Below, one piece after another: positions 26,108 through 35,030 of a stretch of 64,000 bases of DNA; positions within the stretch are counted from its first letter, which is position 1; every line of letters begins with the position of its first letter. The stretch comes from Tectiglobus sp965224045 (lineage in GTDB: Bacteria > Pseudomonadota > Alphaproteobacteria > Rhizobiales > Hyphomicrobiaceae). The translations under genes were made by a program, and so were the position numbers. The stretch is from NCBI GenBank assembly GCA_965224045.1, contig CBDCYD010000016.1:124001-188000 (forward strand), in the 5' to 3' direction. A model generated the notes under the pieces. The model was not told where the DNA came from. It ran no database searches and saw nothing but the letters and a program-made list of their open reading frames with translations.

Positions 26108-26138
26108 TTGACAGGTCTATTATGTGCAGACATATAAA
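26108..26138 (+). promoter_or_regulatory. hutI promoter with candidate HutC operator
   Basis: TTGACA at 26108-26113 is followed after about 17-19 bases by CATATA/TATAAA as a -10 region. Between them lies ATGT-GCAG-ACAT (26122-26133), an inverted repeat inside the wider GGTCT...AGACC dyad, well placed for a repressor to block RNA polymerase. It sits in the 73-base gap between hutF and hutI. HutC as the binder is inferred from context. Confidence 0.6.
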
Positions 26139-26169
26139 TCAGACCTGCAACACAGGCAATGTTGATCCG

Positions 26170-27378
26170 ATGCTGTTGACGAATGCGCGATTGGCGACGA
26201 TGACGACGCAAAGGCCCTACGGCCTCGTTGAGAACGGCGCGATCGTCACTGATAAGGATCACATCATCTGGGCTGGCGAGGCGTCTGACTTGCCGGCGCA
26301 ATTTCTGGATTGCGAAACAAGGGATCTCGGTGGCCGCCTGGTTACCCCGGCGCTCATCGATTGTCACACGCACATCGTTTTCGGTGGCGACCGCGCGCGC
26401 GAATTCGAGATGCGCCTTGAAGGTGCGACCTACGAAGAACTTGCCCGCGCCGGCGGCGGAATCGTTTCGACGGTTGCGGCGACAAGAGCTGCTTCGGTGG
26501 AAGATCTTGCCCGCTCTGCGTTGCCGCGGGTTGATGCGCTCATTGGCGAAGGTGTTTCGACGATCGAAATCAAGTCCGGCTATGGTCTGGACGTCGCCAC
26601 CGAACTCAACATGCTTCGGGCTGCACGAGAGATCGAGCGGCAGAGGCCGGTCTGCATTGTGACGAGCTTCCTGGGCGCCCACGCTGTTCCTGCCGATTTT
26701 GCCGGTCGAGCCGATGACTACATCGACAAGATCTGTATTCCGGCACTTGAAGCCGCGCACGGGCAAGGGCTCGTCGACGCCGTAGACGGGTTCTGCGAAG
26801 GGATTGCGTTTACCCCGGCCCAGATCGAGCGGGTCTTTAGGAGGGCGGAGGAGCTGGGGCTGCCGGTCAAGCTTCACGCCGAACAGTTGTCGAACCTCGG
26901 CGGTGCCAGGCTTGCGGCACGGTTCGGTGCCCTGTCTGCCGATCACATCGAGTATGCCAACGAAGGCGACGTCAAGGCACTTGCCGCCGCCGGGACCGTT
27001 GCCGTGCTTCTTCCCGGTGCGTTTTATACCTTGAGGGAAACCCAACTCCCGCCGGTCGATGCGTTGCGGGAGCATGGCGTTGGCATCGCACTAGCAACGG
27101 ACTGCAATCCAGGGTCATCACCGCTGGCATCATTGCTGCTGGCCGTCAACATGGGCTGCACATTGTTTCGGCTGACGCCGGAAGAGGCGCTTGCCGGTGT
27201 GACACGCAATGCCGCGACGGCGCTCGGGCTCGGCAAAGCCGGCCAACTGTCTCCCGGGTTTCAAGCCAACCTCGCTGTGTGGGATGTCGCGCAACCGGCT
27301 GAGCTTGCCTATCGCATAGGGTTTAATCCGCTGCATGCCCGCATGCACCGGGGCGCGTTCGTGGAGCGCGTGACATGA
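26170..27378 (+). CDS. hutI: Imidazolonepropionase HutI
   Basis: A 402-residue amidohydrolase opening imidazolone-5-propionate to N-formimidoylglutamate. Metal ligands His66 and His68 are in DCHTHIVFGGDR, with KLHAEQLSNLGG and ATDCNPGSSP downstream. The start at 26170 is favoured because the longer frame would cover the promoter. Its TGA overlaps the hutH ATG (ATGA), giving translational coupling. Confidence 0.95.
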   Translation: MLLTNARLATMTTQRPYGLVENGAIVTDKDHIIWAGEASDLPAQFLDCETRDLGGRLVTPALIDCHTHIVFGGDRAREFEMRLEGATYEELARAGGGIVSTVAATRAASVEDLARSALPRVDALIGEGVSTIEIKSGYGLDVATELNMLRAAREIERQRPVCIVTSFLGAHAVPADFAGRADDYIDKICIPALEAAHGQGLVDAVDGFCEGIAFTPAQIERVFRRAEELGLPVKLHAEQLSNLGGARLAARFGALSADHIEYANEGDVKALAAAGTVAVLLPGAFYTLRETQLPPVDALREHGVGIALATDCNPGSSPLASLLLAVNMGCTLFRLTPEEALAGVTRNAATALGLGKAGQLSPGFQANLAVWDVAQPAELAYRIGFNPLHARMHRGAFVERVT

Positions 27379-28949
27379 GCGTCGTCGTGCTCAGCCCGGG
27401 TGATGCAACACTCGTTCAGCTCGAGCGTATTTGGCGAGCATCGCAGGGCGCCGTTGAATTGCATCCTTCCGCGCGGCCGAAGATCGAGGCATCGGCGGAC
27501 TTGGTGCGGTTAGCGGCGAGCGGCGATGAAGCCATCTATGGAGTGAATACGGGATTCGGCAAGCTCGCAGCGGTCAAGATTGCGCCGCAGGATACCGCAA
27601 CGCTGCAGCGCAATCTGATCCTTTCCCACTGCTGCGGCGTTGGCGAGCCGCTCGATCCCGCAACAACCCGTTTGATGATGGCGTTGAAGCTGCTGTCCCT
27701 TGGCAGAGGCGCTTCGGGTGTGCGTTGGCCGACGGTTGCGATGCTGCAGGCGATGCTCGGCAAAGGGCTTTTGCCCGTCGTTCCGGGCCAGGGTTCCGTT
27801 GGCGCTTCCGGTGACCTTGCGCCGCTCGCACACATGAGCGCCGTGATGCTGGGGCACGGCGAGGCGATCCTTTCTGGTGAACGCATGCCGGCGGCTGACG
27901 CGCTGGACAAAGCCGGGCTCGAAGCCATCGCACTTGGCCCGAAAGAGGGGCTGGCGCTGATCAACGGCACGCAATTTTCGACCGCGTGTGCGCTCGCCGG
28001 CTTATTCGATGCTTGGCGCAATGCCGCAGCCAGCGTCGTGACTGCGTCGCTGTCGACCGACGCGATTATGGGCTCGACCGCGCCGCTCGTGGATGACATT
28101 CACACCTTGAGAGGTCATCGCGGGCAGATCGCTGTTGCCCGCGCCATGCGCCTGATCATGTCCGGTTCGGCCATCCGTGAGAGCCATCGCGAAGGCGACA
28201 CGCGTGTCCAGGATCCTTACTGCATTCGTTGTCAACCACAGGTGGCCGGCGCGGCGATGGACCTGCTTCACTTTGCCGGGCGTACGCTCGAGACGGAGGC
28301 CAATGCGGTGACCGACAATCCGCTGGTTCTGGTGGAGCACGACAGGATTGTCTCCGGGGGCAACTTTCATGCGGAACCGGTGGCATTCGCGGCTGATCAG
28401 ATTGCGCTTGCGATTGCCGAGATCGGCGCAATTGCGCAGCGCCGCGTGGCTTTGATGGTCGACCCAACGCTGTCATTCGACCTGCCGCCGTTCTTGACGC
28501 CGGAACCCGGCTTGAATTCGGGCTTGATGATCGCGGAAGTGACGACGGCAGCGCTCATGAGTGAGAACAAGCACCTTGCCAATCCGTGTTCGACGGACTC
28601 GACGCCGACTTCGGCCAATCAGGAAGACCATGTGTCGATGGCGGCGCACGGCGCCCGGCGCCTCGCGCGCATGAACAAGAACCTGAGCGCGATCCTTGGT
28701 GTCGAGCTGATGTGTGCCGCGCAGGGCATCGAGTTTCGCGCCCCGCTCAGCACCAGCCCGCTCCTGCAGCAGGTAATGTCTGATATCCGTTCCGCCGTCC
28801 CGCGCATCGATGAGGACAGATATCTGGCCGATGACATCGCGAAGGCTGCGCAACTCGTTGCCAGCGGCCGGCTTGCGACGACGGCAAAGCTCGATGGATA
28901 CGTAACGGGGGCCGGCGGCGATCCCGGCCCCAGGAGTGCAACGTCATGA
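27375..28949 (+). CDS. hutH: Histidine ammonia-lyase HutH
   Basis: A 524-residue MIO-dependent lyase converting histidine to urocanate and ammonia. The MIO cofactor forms from Ala144-Ser145-Gly146 in GSVGASGDLAPLAH. The VQDPYCIRCQPQVAGA segment is close to the family consensus, and FLTPEPGLNSGLMIAEVTTA follows. Overlaps hutI and hutU by four bases on each side, so the three form one coupled operon in the order of the pathway reversed. Confidence 0.96.
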   Translation: MSVVVLSPGDATLVQLERIWRASQGAVELHPSARPKIEASADLVRLAASGDEAIYGVNTGFGKLAAVKIAPQDTATLQRNLILSHCCGVGEPLDPATTRLMMALKLLSLGRGASGVRWPTVAMLQAMLGKGLLPVVPGQGSVGASGDLAPLAHMSAVMLGHGEAILSGERMPAADALDKAGLEAIALGPKEGLALINGTQFSTACALAGLFDAWRNAAASVVTASLSTDAIMGSTAPLVDDIHTLRGHRGQIAVARAMRLIMSGSAIRESHREGDTRVQDPYCIRCQPQVAGAAMDLLHFAGRTLETEANAVTDNPLVLVEHDRIVSGGNFHAEPVAFAADQIALAIAEIGAIAQRRVALMVDPTLSFDLPPFLTPEPGLNSGLMIAEVTTAALMSENKHLANPCSTDSTPTSANQEDHVSMAAHGARRLARMNKNLSAILGVELMCAAQGIEFRAPLSTSPLLQQVMSDIRSAVPRIDEDRYLADDIAKAAQLVASGRLATTAKLDGYVTGAGGDPGPRSATS

Positions 28950-30622
28950 CCGATCCGCGCCACAATGCACGAGATATCTATCCTCCGACCGGCCCCGAGA
29001 TCACGGCCAAGAGCTGGCTTACGGAAGCGCCGATGCGGATGCTCATGAACAACCTGCATCCGGACGTGGCGGAAAACCCGCACGAGCTTGTCGTTTACGG
29101 CGGCATCGGGAGGGCAGCGCGCACGTGGAACGATTTCGATCGAATCGTTGCCGAGCTCAAATCGCTCGAAGACGACCAAACGCTGCTGGTGCAGTCGGGC
29201 AAACCGGTCGGGGTGTTTCGCACGCATGCCGATGCGCCGCGCGTGCTGATCGCCAACTCCAATATCGTTCCCCACTGGGCCGATTGGCGCCACTTCCATG
29301 AACTCGATCGCAAAGGCTTGATGATGTACGGCCAGATGACGGCCGGTTCCTGGATCTACATCGGCGCGCAGGGCATCGTCCAAGGGACTTACGAGACGTT
29401 TGCGGAGGCCGGCCGCCAGCACTACGGCGGCGATCTCAAGGGCAGGTGGATCCTGACGGCCGGTCTTGGCGGGATGGGTGGCGCGCAGCCTCTTGCCGCG
29501 GTGTTTGCAGGAGCCTGTTGCCTAGCCGTGGAATGTGATCCCTCCCGCATCGATTTTCGGTTGCGCACGAAATACCTGGACGACAGAGCAGATACGCTCG
29601 AGGAAGCACTGGCCAAAATCGAACAGTGGACATCGGATGGCAAGGCCAAGTCCGTCGGCCTTCTTGGCAATGCCGCCGATGTCTTTCCGGAACTCGTCGC
29701 GCGCGGCATCCGGCCGGACATCGTCACCGATCAAACGTCCGCACATGATCCGATCAACGGCTACCTGCCTTCCGGTTGGACGCTCGGCGAGTGGCGGGAC
29801 AGGCGCGAAAGTGATCCGAAGGCCGTTGAAGAGGCCGCGCGCGCATCAATGAAGGTGCATGTCGCGGCGATGGTTGATTTCTGGAACCAGGGCATACCGA
29901 CACTCGATTACGGCAACAACATTCGCCAGGTGGCAAAGGAAGAAGGCCTTGAGAACGCCTTTGCATTTCCGGGATTCGTCCCTGCCTATATCCGTCCGTT
30001 GTTCTGCCGTGGCATCGGGCCCTTCAGATGGTGTGCGTTGTCCGGCGAGCCTGAGGACATCTACAAAACGGATGCCAAGGTCAAAGAACTCATTCCCGAC
30101 GACCCGCACCTCAACCAGTGGCTCGACATGGCGCGTGAGCGGATCAGTTTCCAGGGCCTGCCCGCGCGCATTTGCTGGGTCGGGCTCGGGCAGCGCCACC
30201 GTCTCGGCCTGGCCTTCAATGAAATGGTGCGCAACGGTGAACTTTCGGCGCCCATCGTGATTGGCCGCGATCATCTCGATTCCGGTTCGGTTGCCTCGCC
30301 AAATCGCGAAACCGAAGCGATGAAGGATGGCTCGGACGCCGTCTCGGACTGGCCGTTTCTCAATGCCCTGCTGAATTGCGCTTCAGGTGCCACGTGGGTT
30401 TCCATTCATCACGGCGGAGGTGTCGGCATCGGGTTTTCGCAGCATGCCGGCATGGTCATTTGCTGCGATGGCAGCGAAGCGGCTGATGCGCGCCTCGAAC
30501 GCGTGCTGTGGAACGATCCGGCCACCGGTGTCATGCGACACGCCGATGCGGGCTACGAGATGGCCATAGCCTGCGCGCGGGAGCACGAACTCAGATTGCC
30601 AGGTATCACGGGCCAGGCGTGA
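28946..30622 (+). CDS. hutU: Urocanate hydratase HutU
   Basis: A 558-residue urocanase using tightly bound NAD as an electrophile to hydrate urocanate. The NAD-binding segment LTAGLGGMGGAQPLAA, the catalytic cysteine region FPGFVPAYIRPLFCRGIGPF and the C-terminal HHGGGVGIGFSQHAGM are all intact. Full length for the family. Last gene of the hutIHU operon, convergent with the NMT1/THI5-like gene after a 160-base gap in which I see nothing. Confidence 0.97.
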   Translation: MTDPRHNARDIYPPTGPEITAKSWLTEAPMRMLMNNLHPDVAENPHELVVYGGIGRAARTWNDFDRIVAELKSLEDDQTLLVQSGKPVGVFRTHADAPRVLIANSNIVPHWADWRHFHELDRKGLMMYGQMTAGSWIYIGAQGIVQGTYETFAEAGRQHYGGDLKGRWILTAGLGGMGGAQPLAAVFAGACCLAVECDPSRIDFRLRTKYLDDRADTLEEALAKIEQWTSDGKAKSVGLLGNAADVFPELVARGIRPDIVTDQTSAHDPINGYLPSGWTLGEWRDRRESDPKAVEEAARASMKVHVAAMVDFWNQGIPTLDYGNNIRQVAKEEGLENAFAFPGFVPAYIRPLFCRGIGPFRWCALSGEPEDIYKTDAKVKELIPDDPHLNQWLDMARERISFQGLPARICWVGLGQRHRLGLAFNEMVRNGELSAPIVIGRDHLDSGSVASPNRETEAMKDGSDAVSDWPFLNALLNCASGATWVSIHHGGGVGIGFSQHAGMVICCDGSEAADARLERVLWNDPATGVMRHADAGYEMAIACAREHELRLPGITGQA

Positions 30623-30785
30623 AGCTCCGACAGGTCGCCCTTGGCCGGGCCAATCGGCTGACCGCACTGCAATTCGCGGCGTTCAGCTGCTTCGACGGCC
30701 TTCCGGGTGCCGATAGAGATGGTCTCTCGTTTGGACAATATACGCACACCTGCACGCGCCCGAGGCCGCCGGCCTGAAGAGTTGG

Positions 30786-31694
30786 TCAAAGCGATCTGTC
30801 GAAGGCCTGGAAGCGGAGGTCAATCACCTCTTCCGGCGTCATCCGCCGGTCCAGCCCGCCAAGCTCGACGAGCATGTCGATGGCCTTCTGCAGGCCCGGC
30901 ATGTCGATAGCGCAGTCGAGTTGATAGCGCGGCATCTCGCGTGCCATGGCCGTGCGAACGGCTGTTTCATGCGCGCCATAACACCGCGCCACGAATTTGG
31001 AAAATGCGCCAATGTTGCAGGCGGCGTGATGTGCGGACCTGCGACAGCCGCGCAAGACGGCGCTTACGGTTTCGGGTTCGCGGTCCATGAACTCCATGTT
31101 GGCGACGCGAACGATCCATTGGAAGCGCGGCAGGTATTGATCTTCGTAAGCGGCCGCCCAAATGCGCAGGATGTTTCTGGCCTCACCGATCGAAAGGTTG
31201 GGTTCGGTGGCCAGGCAGGCGTCAATCTCACCGCTTTCCATAAGGTCGATGATGCGTGGATAGGCGTCGTGAAGCGGGACGAGGGTGACGTCCGAACCAG
31301 CGTCAAGCCCGTTGCCGGCAAGCATCTTGTGCACGATCCAGGACGGGCAGCTGCCAATGCTCAAGAGCCCTATCCGCTTGCCCTTGAGCTTTTGATAGTC
31401 CGTGATGTCGGTGCGCACACCAAGATAGAGGTGCGCGTGCTGGCGGCATCCCCCTGCCACGACGCGGAACCTCCCGCCGGAGGCCATTGCGGGAATTGCG
31501 GACGGTGAACCGAGGCTTCCAACCGGCACTTCGCCCGTGTCGAATGCGGCAGCAATCTGCGGACCGCCAAATATGGTCCTGATCGACAGGTCGAGGCCTT
31601 CGCTCGCGAAAATTCCCTGTTCGATGCCAAACCGCACCGTCAAGGCATCGTTGCCCGAGGGCACGCCGTATTCAATCGCCTTAAGCCGGCCCAC
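30786..31694 (-). CDS. NMT1/THI5-like substrate-binding protein without signal peptide
   Basis: A protein of about 300 residues with the periplasmic-binding fold of the NMT1/SsuA/THI5 group: FGIEQGIFASEGLDL, GSPSAIPAMASGG, LKGKRIGLLSIGS, and LVPLHDAYPRIIDLMESGEIDAC. No signal peptide precedes the fold, and no ABC permease or ATPase gene is adjacent. The GTG at 31694 is my choice; TTG codons at 31730 and nearby are alternatives. It could be a cytoplasmic enzyme-like relative, or its true exported start may have been lost. Confidence 0.6.
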   Translation of the reverse strand: MGRLKAIEYGVPSGNDALTVRFGIEQGIFASEGLDLSIRTIFGGPQIAAAFDTGEVPVGSLGSPSAIPAMASGGRFRVVAGGCRQHAHLYLGVRTDITDYQKLKGKRIGLLSIGSCPSWIVHKMLAGNGLDAGSDVTLVPLHDAYPRIIDLMESGEIDACLATEPNLSIGEARNILRIWAAAYEDQYLPRFQWIVRVANMEFMDREPETVSAVLRGCRRSAHHAACNIGAFSKFVARCYGAHETAVRTAMAREMPRYQLDCAIDMPGLQKAIDMLVELGGLDRRMTPEEVIDLRFQAFDRSL

Positions 31695-31736
31695 CTGATG
31701 CCCTGTCAATGCCAAGCATCTGCTCCCCAATCTGAC

Positions 31737-32420
31737 CTACCACTCTATCTCGCCACCATCATAGCGCAAAAACTTGCCGGACATGCCGGCATGCAAACCC
31801 GCAATGACGTTGCGCATGCCGGAGACGCTGTCTGCGACGGCAATCTGGCCGCCCTTTCGGGTCTCGGTTGCGACAGAACCGGGATGAAGTACGACCGAGG
31901 ATATTCCATGCTTCTTGAAATCCACCGAGATGCTCTTGGCGACCATGTTGAGCGCAGCCTTGCTGCAGCGATAGGCGTAGTGGCCGCCCGAAGTGTTGTC
32001 GCCAATGGAGCCCGATCTCGTGCCGATGAAGACCATCAGTTTGAGCTCACTGGCGGCGACGTGTTCCTCAAAGGCGTCCGCGACATAGGCCGGGGCGACG
32101 GCATTCACGCGCATGACCCGCATGAACTCGTCCATGTCAGGCAACATCAGCGTGCGCGGTCCGTCAGGCGCAAACGTTGCTGCGTTGTTGATCAGGAGAT
32201 CAATGGGAACACCGGCCAATTCCAGCGCGAGATCCCTGATCGCCGAATGATCGGAGACATCGGTGCGGTGGAAATGAACATCACCTTCGATACCGGAAAT
32301 CCGGTTGCGGCTGTGGTCTTCCAGGCATACAGCATGAACCGTCCATCCGGCGTCGGCGTACTGGCGCGCGAACTCGTGGCCGATGCCGTAGTCGCAGCCT
32401 GTCATCAACGTGGTTGGCAT
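31737..32420 (-). CDS. Short-chain dehydrogenase/reductase (CsgA/carbonyl reductase-like)
   Basis: A 227-residue SDR starting at the ATG at 32420 after GAGGTGTC. The coenzyme motif is TGCDYGIGHEFA (a variant of TGxxxGIG), NNAA is present in INNAATFAP, and the catalytic residues are in GTRSGSIGDN and YAYRCSKAALNM. The AYxxSK form resembles the C-factor/CsgA subgroup. Divergent from the DUF924 gene with a 56-base gap. Substrate unknown. Confidence 0.82.
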   Translation of the reverse strand: MPTTLMTGCDYGIGHEFARQYADAGWTVHAVCLEDHSRNRISGIEGDVHFHRTDVSDHSAIRDLALELAGVPIDLLINNAATFAPDGPRTLMLPDMDEFMRVMRVNAVAPAYVADAFEEHVAASELKLMVFIGTRSGSIGDNTSGGHYAYRCSKAALNMVAKSISVDFKKHGISSVVLHPGSVATETRKGGQIAVADSVSGMRNVIAGLHAGMSGKFLRYDGGEIEW

Positions 32421-32476
32421 TGACACCTCGTATGGTCTGCACCCAGTTGTGCAGCGTTCACAAGGGATATACCGCC

Positions 32477-33097
32477 TTGGCAACCAATACCATCACCGCG
32501 ATCAACGATTTCTGGCTTGGCGACAGCCTCACGAGCCCGGAGGCCGCGTTTGCGCGCCGGGACTGGTGGTATGGGGGCGGAGCGGAGATCGACAACGAGA
32601 TCCGCAGCCGTTTCGGCGATCACATCGAGCAGGCATGTTGCGGCCAGCTGACGAGTTGGGCATCAAGCGGACACGGCGCGCTCGCGCTCATACTGTTGTT
32701 GGACCAGTTCACGCGGAACACATTCCGCCATTCTCCGGACGCTTATCGCGGTGACAGGCTCGCCATGGAAATTGTCAATGCTGCAATTGGCCGGGCGCAC
32801 GATCGAACGCTGCATCCGGTCGAGCGGATCTGGCTCTATCATCCGTTTCACCACGCCGAGCGCCTCGAAGAGCAGGACCGTGGACTGGACCTTCTGGGTG
32901 AAGTTCGCCGCGCCGCGCCAGCAGCTTGGCATGCCTACGTGGAACGCAGCATCCGCGGATGGATGCGACACCGCGATATCGTTGCGCGATTTGGCCGTTT
33001 TCCCCACCGGAACGAGGTTTTGAGCCGAACCAGCACGGGTGATGAAGTGGCGTTCCTGGCGCAGGACGGTGAGGCGTTCGGGCAAGGCAGGCGATAA
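32477..33097 (+). CDS. DUF924-family protein
   Basis: About 206 residues matching DUF924: INDFWLGD at the start, LALILLLDQFTRNTFR in the middle and FGRFPHRNEVLSRTST near the end, all diagnostic. The family is alpha-helical (TPR-like) and of unknown function. I prefer the TTG at 32477 because AAGGGA lies nine bases upstream and the homologous region starts there; ATG codons further upstream (32414, 32432) have no ribosome binding site and overlap the divergent SDR promoter. Confidence 0.82.
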   Translation: MATNTITAINDFWLGDSLTSPEAAFARRDWWYGGGAEIDNEIRSRFGDHIEQACCGQLTSWASSGHGALALILLLDQFTRNTFRHSPDAYRGDRLAMEIVNAAIGRAHDRTLHPVERIWLYHPFHHAERLEEQDRGLDLLGEVRRAAPAAWHAYVERSIRGWMRHRDIVARFGRFPHRNEVLSRTSTGDEVAFLAQDGEAFGQGRR

Positions 33098-33219
33098 GCC
33101 TTATCTGATCTCAGCGCGGCAGTTTCCTTCAGAAACGGGCAGAGACCGCCACCGCATGGCGTGCTGCCCGTCATCGCCTCTTGCGACGTCAGCGTTCTGC
33201 GAATGGCGTAGCGGCGATC

Positions 33220-34440
33220 TCATGCAGATATGATGTTGGCCTCGGGTCCGTACGGGAAGCCCGTGATGTTTTCTGCTCCGTCATCTTTGACAATCAGGAT
33301 GTCGTGTTCGCGGTAGCCACCTGCTCCCGGCTGACCCTCCGGCACCCAGAGCATCGGTTCCATCGAGACGACCATGCCCGGCTCGAGCACAGTTTCGATA
33401 TCTTCACGAAACTCCAGCCCCGCCTCGCGCCCGTAATAGTGCGAGAGCACACCGAATGAATGCCCGTACCCGAACGAGCGGTAGTGCAGCAGCCGCTCAT
33501 CCGCAAGGAAGCGATTGATCTCGTCGCAGACAGCCGCACACGAGATCCCCGGCCTGATCAGCGAGAGGCCGAGTTCATGGGCTGCGACATTTGCCCGCCA
33601 GATCCGCAGGGCGTCCGCGCTCGGCTCGCCGAGGAAAAGCGTGCGTTCGAGAGCCGTATAATAGCCGGAGATCATCGGGAATGTATTGAGGCTCAGGATG
33701 TCGCCCGTTTCGAGGGCGCGGGTCGTTACGGGGTTGTGGGCGCCGTCCGTATTAAGGCCAGACTGGAACCAGACCCAGGTATCGCGGAGTTCGCTGTGCG
33801 GGAATGCTGCGGCTATTTCGAGCTCCATGGCATCACGGCCGGCCATGGCAACGTCGATCTCGCGCGCTGCCGGGCGAACAGCGTCCCTTACGGCAGCGCC
33901 GCCGACGTCGGCAATGCGTGCGCCCTCGCGAATGAGCGCGATTTCCTCCGGTGACTTGACCATGCGCGAGGCCATTGCGTCGGGTGCGATGTCGAGCAGG
34001 TCGCGCGGACCCAATACCGTCTCCAGGGTCTGGCGGGCTGCGAGCGTCATGTGATCCGCCTCGAACCCCAGCCGGCCCGAGGCACCGACCAGTTCGCCGA
34101 CCGCGCGCCAGAAATTGTCGCGGCGCCAGTCCGTGTAGATGATGTTGTCGGCGATGGACCGTCGCCAGGGCTGGCCGCCGTCGATATTGGCGGAAATGGT
34201 CGTGCATTTGTCGTGGGTGACGACGCATCCAAAAGGACGTCCGAAACTGCAATAGAGGAACCCGGAATAGTAGGCGACGTTGTGCATCGAAGTCAGCAGC
34301 ACTGCGGGCAGATCGCGCTTGCCCATGATGGTGCGCAGGCTCGCGAGGCGCCGGTCGTATTCCTGTTCGGAAAACGGCAGAGGGGATTTTGCGCCGTTGC
34401 GCAAGGCGAACACATCCTGGCGATGGATCCGGTCGGTCAT
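33220..34440 (-). CDS. Creatinase (creatine amidinohydrolase)
   Basis: A 406-residue member of the M24 pita-bread fold that hydrolyses creatine to sarcosine and urea. The protein follows Pseudomonas creatinase along its length: YYSGFLYCSFGRPFG, ISANIDGGQPWRRS, QSGLNTDGAHNPVTTR with the catalytic His235, FGYGHSFGVLSHYYGREAG, and the closing GAGGYREHDILIV. The metal ligands of aminopeptidase relatives are absent, as expected for creatinase. AGGAGGCAAG immediately precedes the ATG. No sarcosine oxidase or urease genes lie beside it in the window. Confidence 0.93.
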   Translation of the reverse strand: MTDRIHRQDVFALRNGAKSPLPFSEQEYDRRLASLRTIMGKRDLPAVLLTSMHNVAYYSGFLYCSFGRPFGCVVTHDKCTTISANIDGGQPWRRSIADNIIYTDWRRDNFWRAVGELVGASGRLGFEADHMTLAARQTLETVLGPRDLLDIAPDAMASRMVKSPEEIALIREGARIADVGGAAVRDAVRPAAREIDVAMAGRDAMELEIAAAFPHSELRDTWVWFQSGLNTDGAHNPVTTRALETGDILSLNTFPMISGYYTALERTLFLGEPSADALRIWRANVAAHELGLSLIRPGISCAAVCDEINRFLADERLLHYRSFGYGHSFGVLSHYYGREAGLEFREDIETVLEPGMVVSMEPMLWVPEGQPGAGGYREHDILIVKDDGAENITGFPYGPEANIISA

Positions 34441-34467
34441 CTTGCCTCCTGTGCTGGGCGTGGAAAC

Positions 34468-34617
34468 TAAAGCGCCTCGCAAAAAATGCGCCTCGCTTTG
34501 GGTTTCATTGCCTCACGCCGCTATTCGCGCTTCGCGCGGCGCCTCCGGCGGGGCGGCCATTCGGCCGGGTCGCGTTGCTCCCTTATGAGCGAATCCGTTT
34601 TGCAGCGACATGCCTTA
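34468..34617 (+). mobile_element. MITE-like repeat (copy 4)
   Basis: A 150-bp copy, TAAAGCGCCTCGCA to AGCGACATGCCTTA, inserted in the creatinase upstream region between that gene's start (34440) and the palindrome at 34618. It could therefore affect creatinase expression. One base in the left end differs from the other copies (CC for CG). Confidence 0.85.
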
Positions 34618-34675
34618 GAGCAACCTGCGTTAATCCGGAAGCGGTCCGGTTCCGAATTAAAGCAGAAAGTTGCTC
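34618..34675. repeat. Long palindromic element adjoining MITE copy 4
   Basis: Arms start GAGCAAC and end GTTGCTC, with imperfect complementarity running through CTGCGTTAATCCGGAAGCGG on the left and CCGGTTCCGAATTAAAGCAG on the right. It abuts the MITE without a gap and is followed by GACACGATGATCTAG, closely similar to the end of the palindrome at 6904. It looks like a second class of intergenic repeat. Confidence 0.65.
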
Positions 34676-35030
34676 GATTCTTAAGACACGATGATCTAGC
34701 GGTCGGTGATGGACCCTGGCTCCTAAGGCCAGTCGTGGGCTTCACGACAGCGGGTCGAAGCGTGGTTGTGCATCGGTGCTGCGGAGCTATCATTGCGGGC
34801 CCGACCGGCTAACCTCGAACCTCGCGGTTTGTCAATTCTGGAGCTGCGTCCGGGGCCGGATTGGCGATCCGCTGCGATCAACGACGTCAACGGCCCGGGT
34901 ACGCGCGAAACTTGGAATCGATGACTGCGGGCCTTCGTGCTATTGCACCTGAAGCCCGCACTGTTGTGTCTGCTTCGGCAACCCACGTTTTCTGGAGCCG
35001 GCTGGTTCGCCGGATCAGGTTTGGTTCGAG
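34676..35030. other. Intergenic region, no gene recognised
   Basis: About 355 bases between the palindrome and the DUF2927 gene. Short open frames exist but none resembles a known protein. It should contain the promoter of the DUF2927 gene; no convincing -35/-10 pair stands out. Confidence 0.4.
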
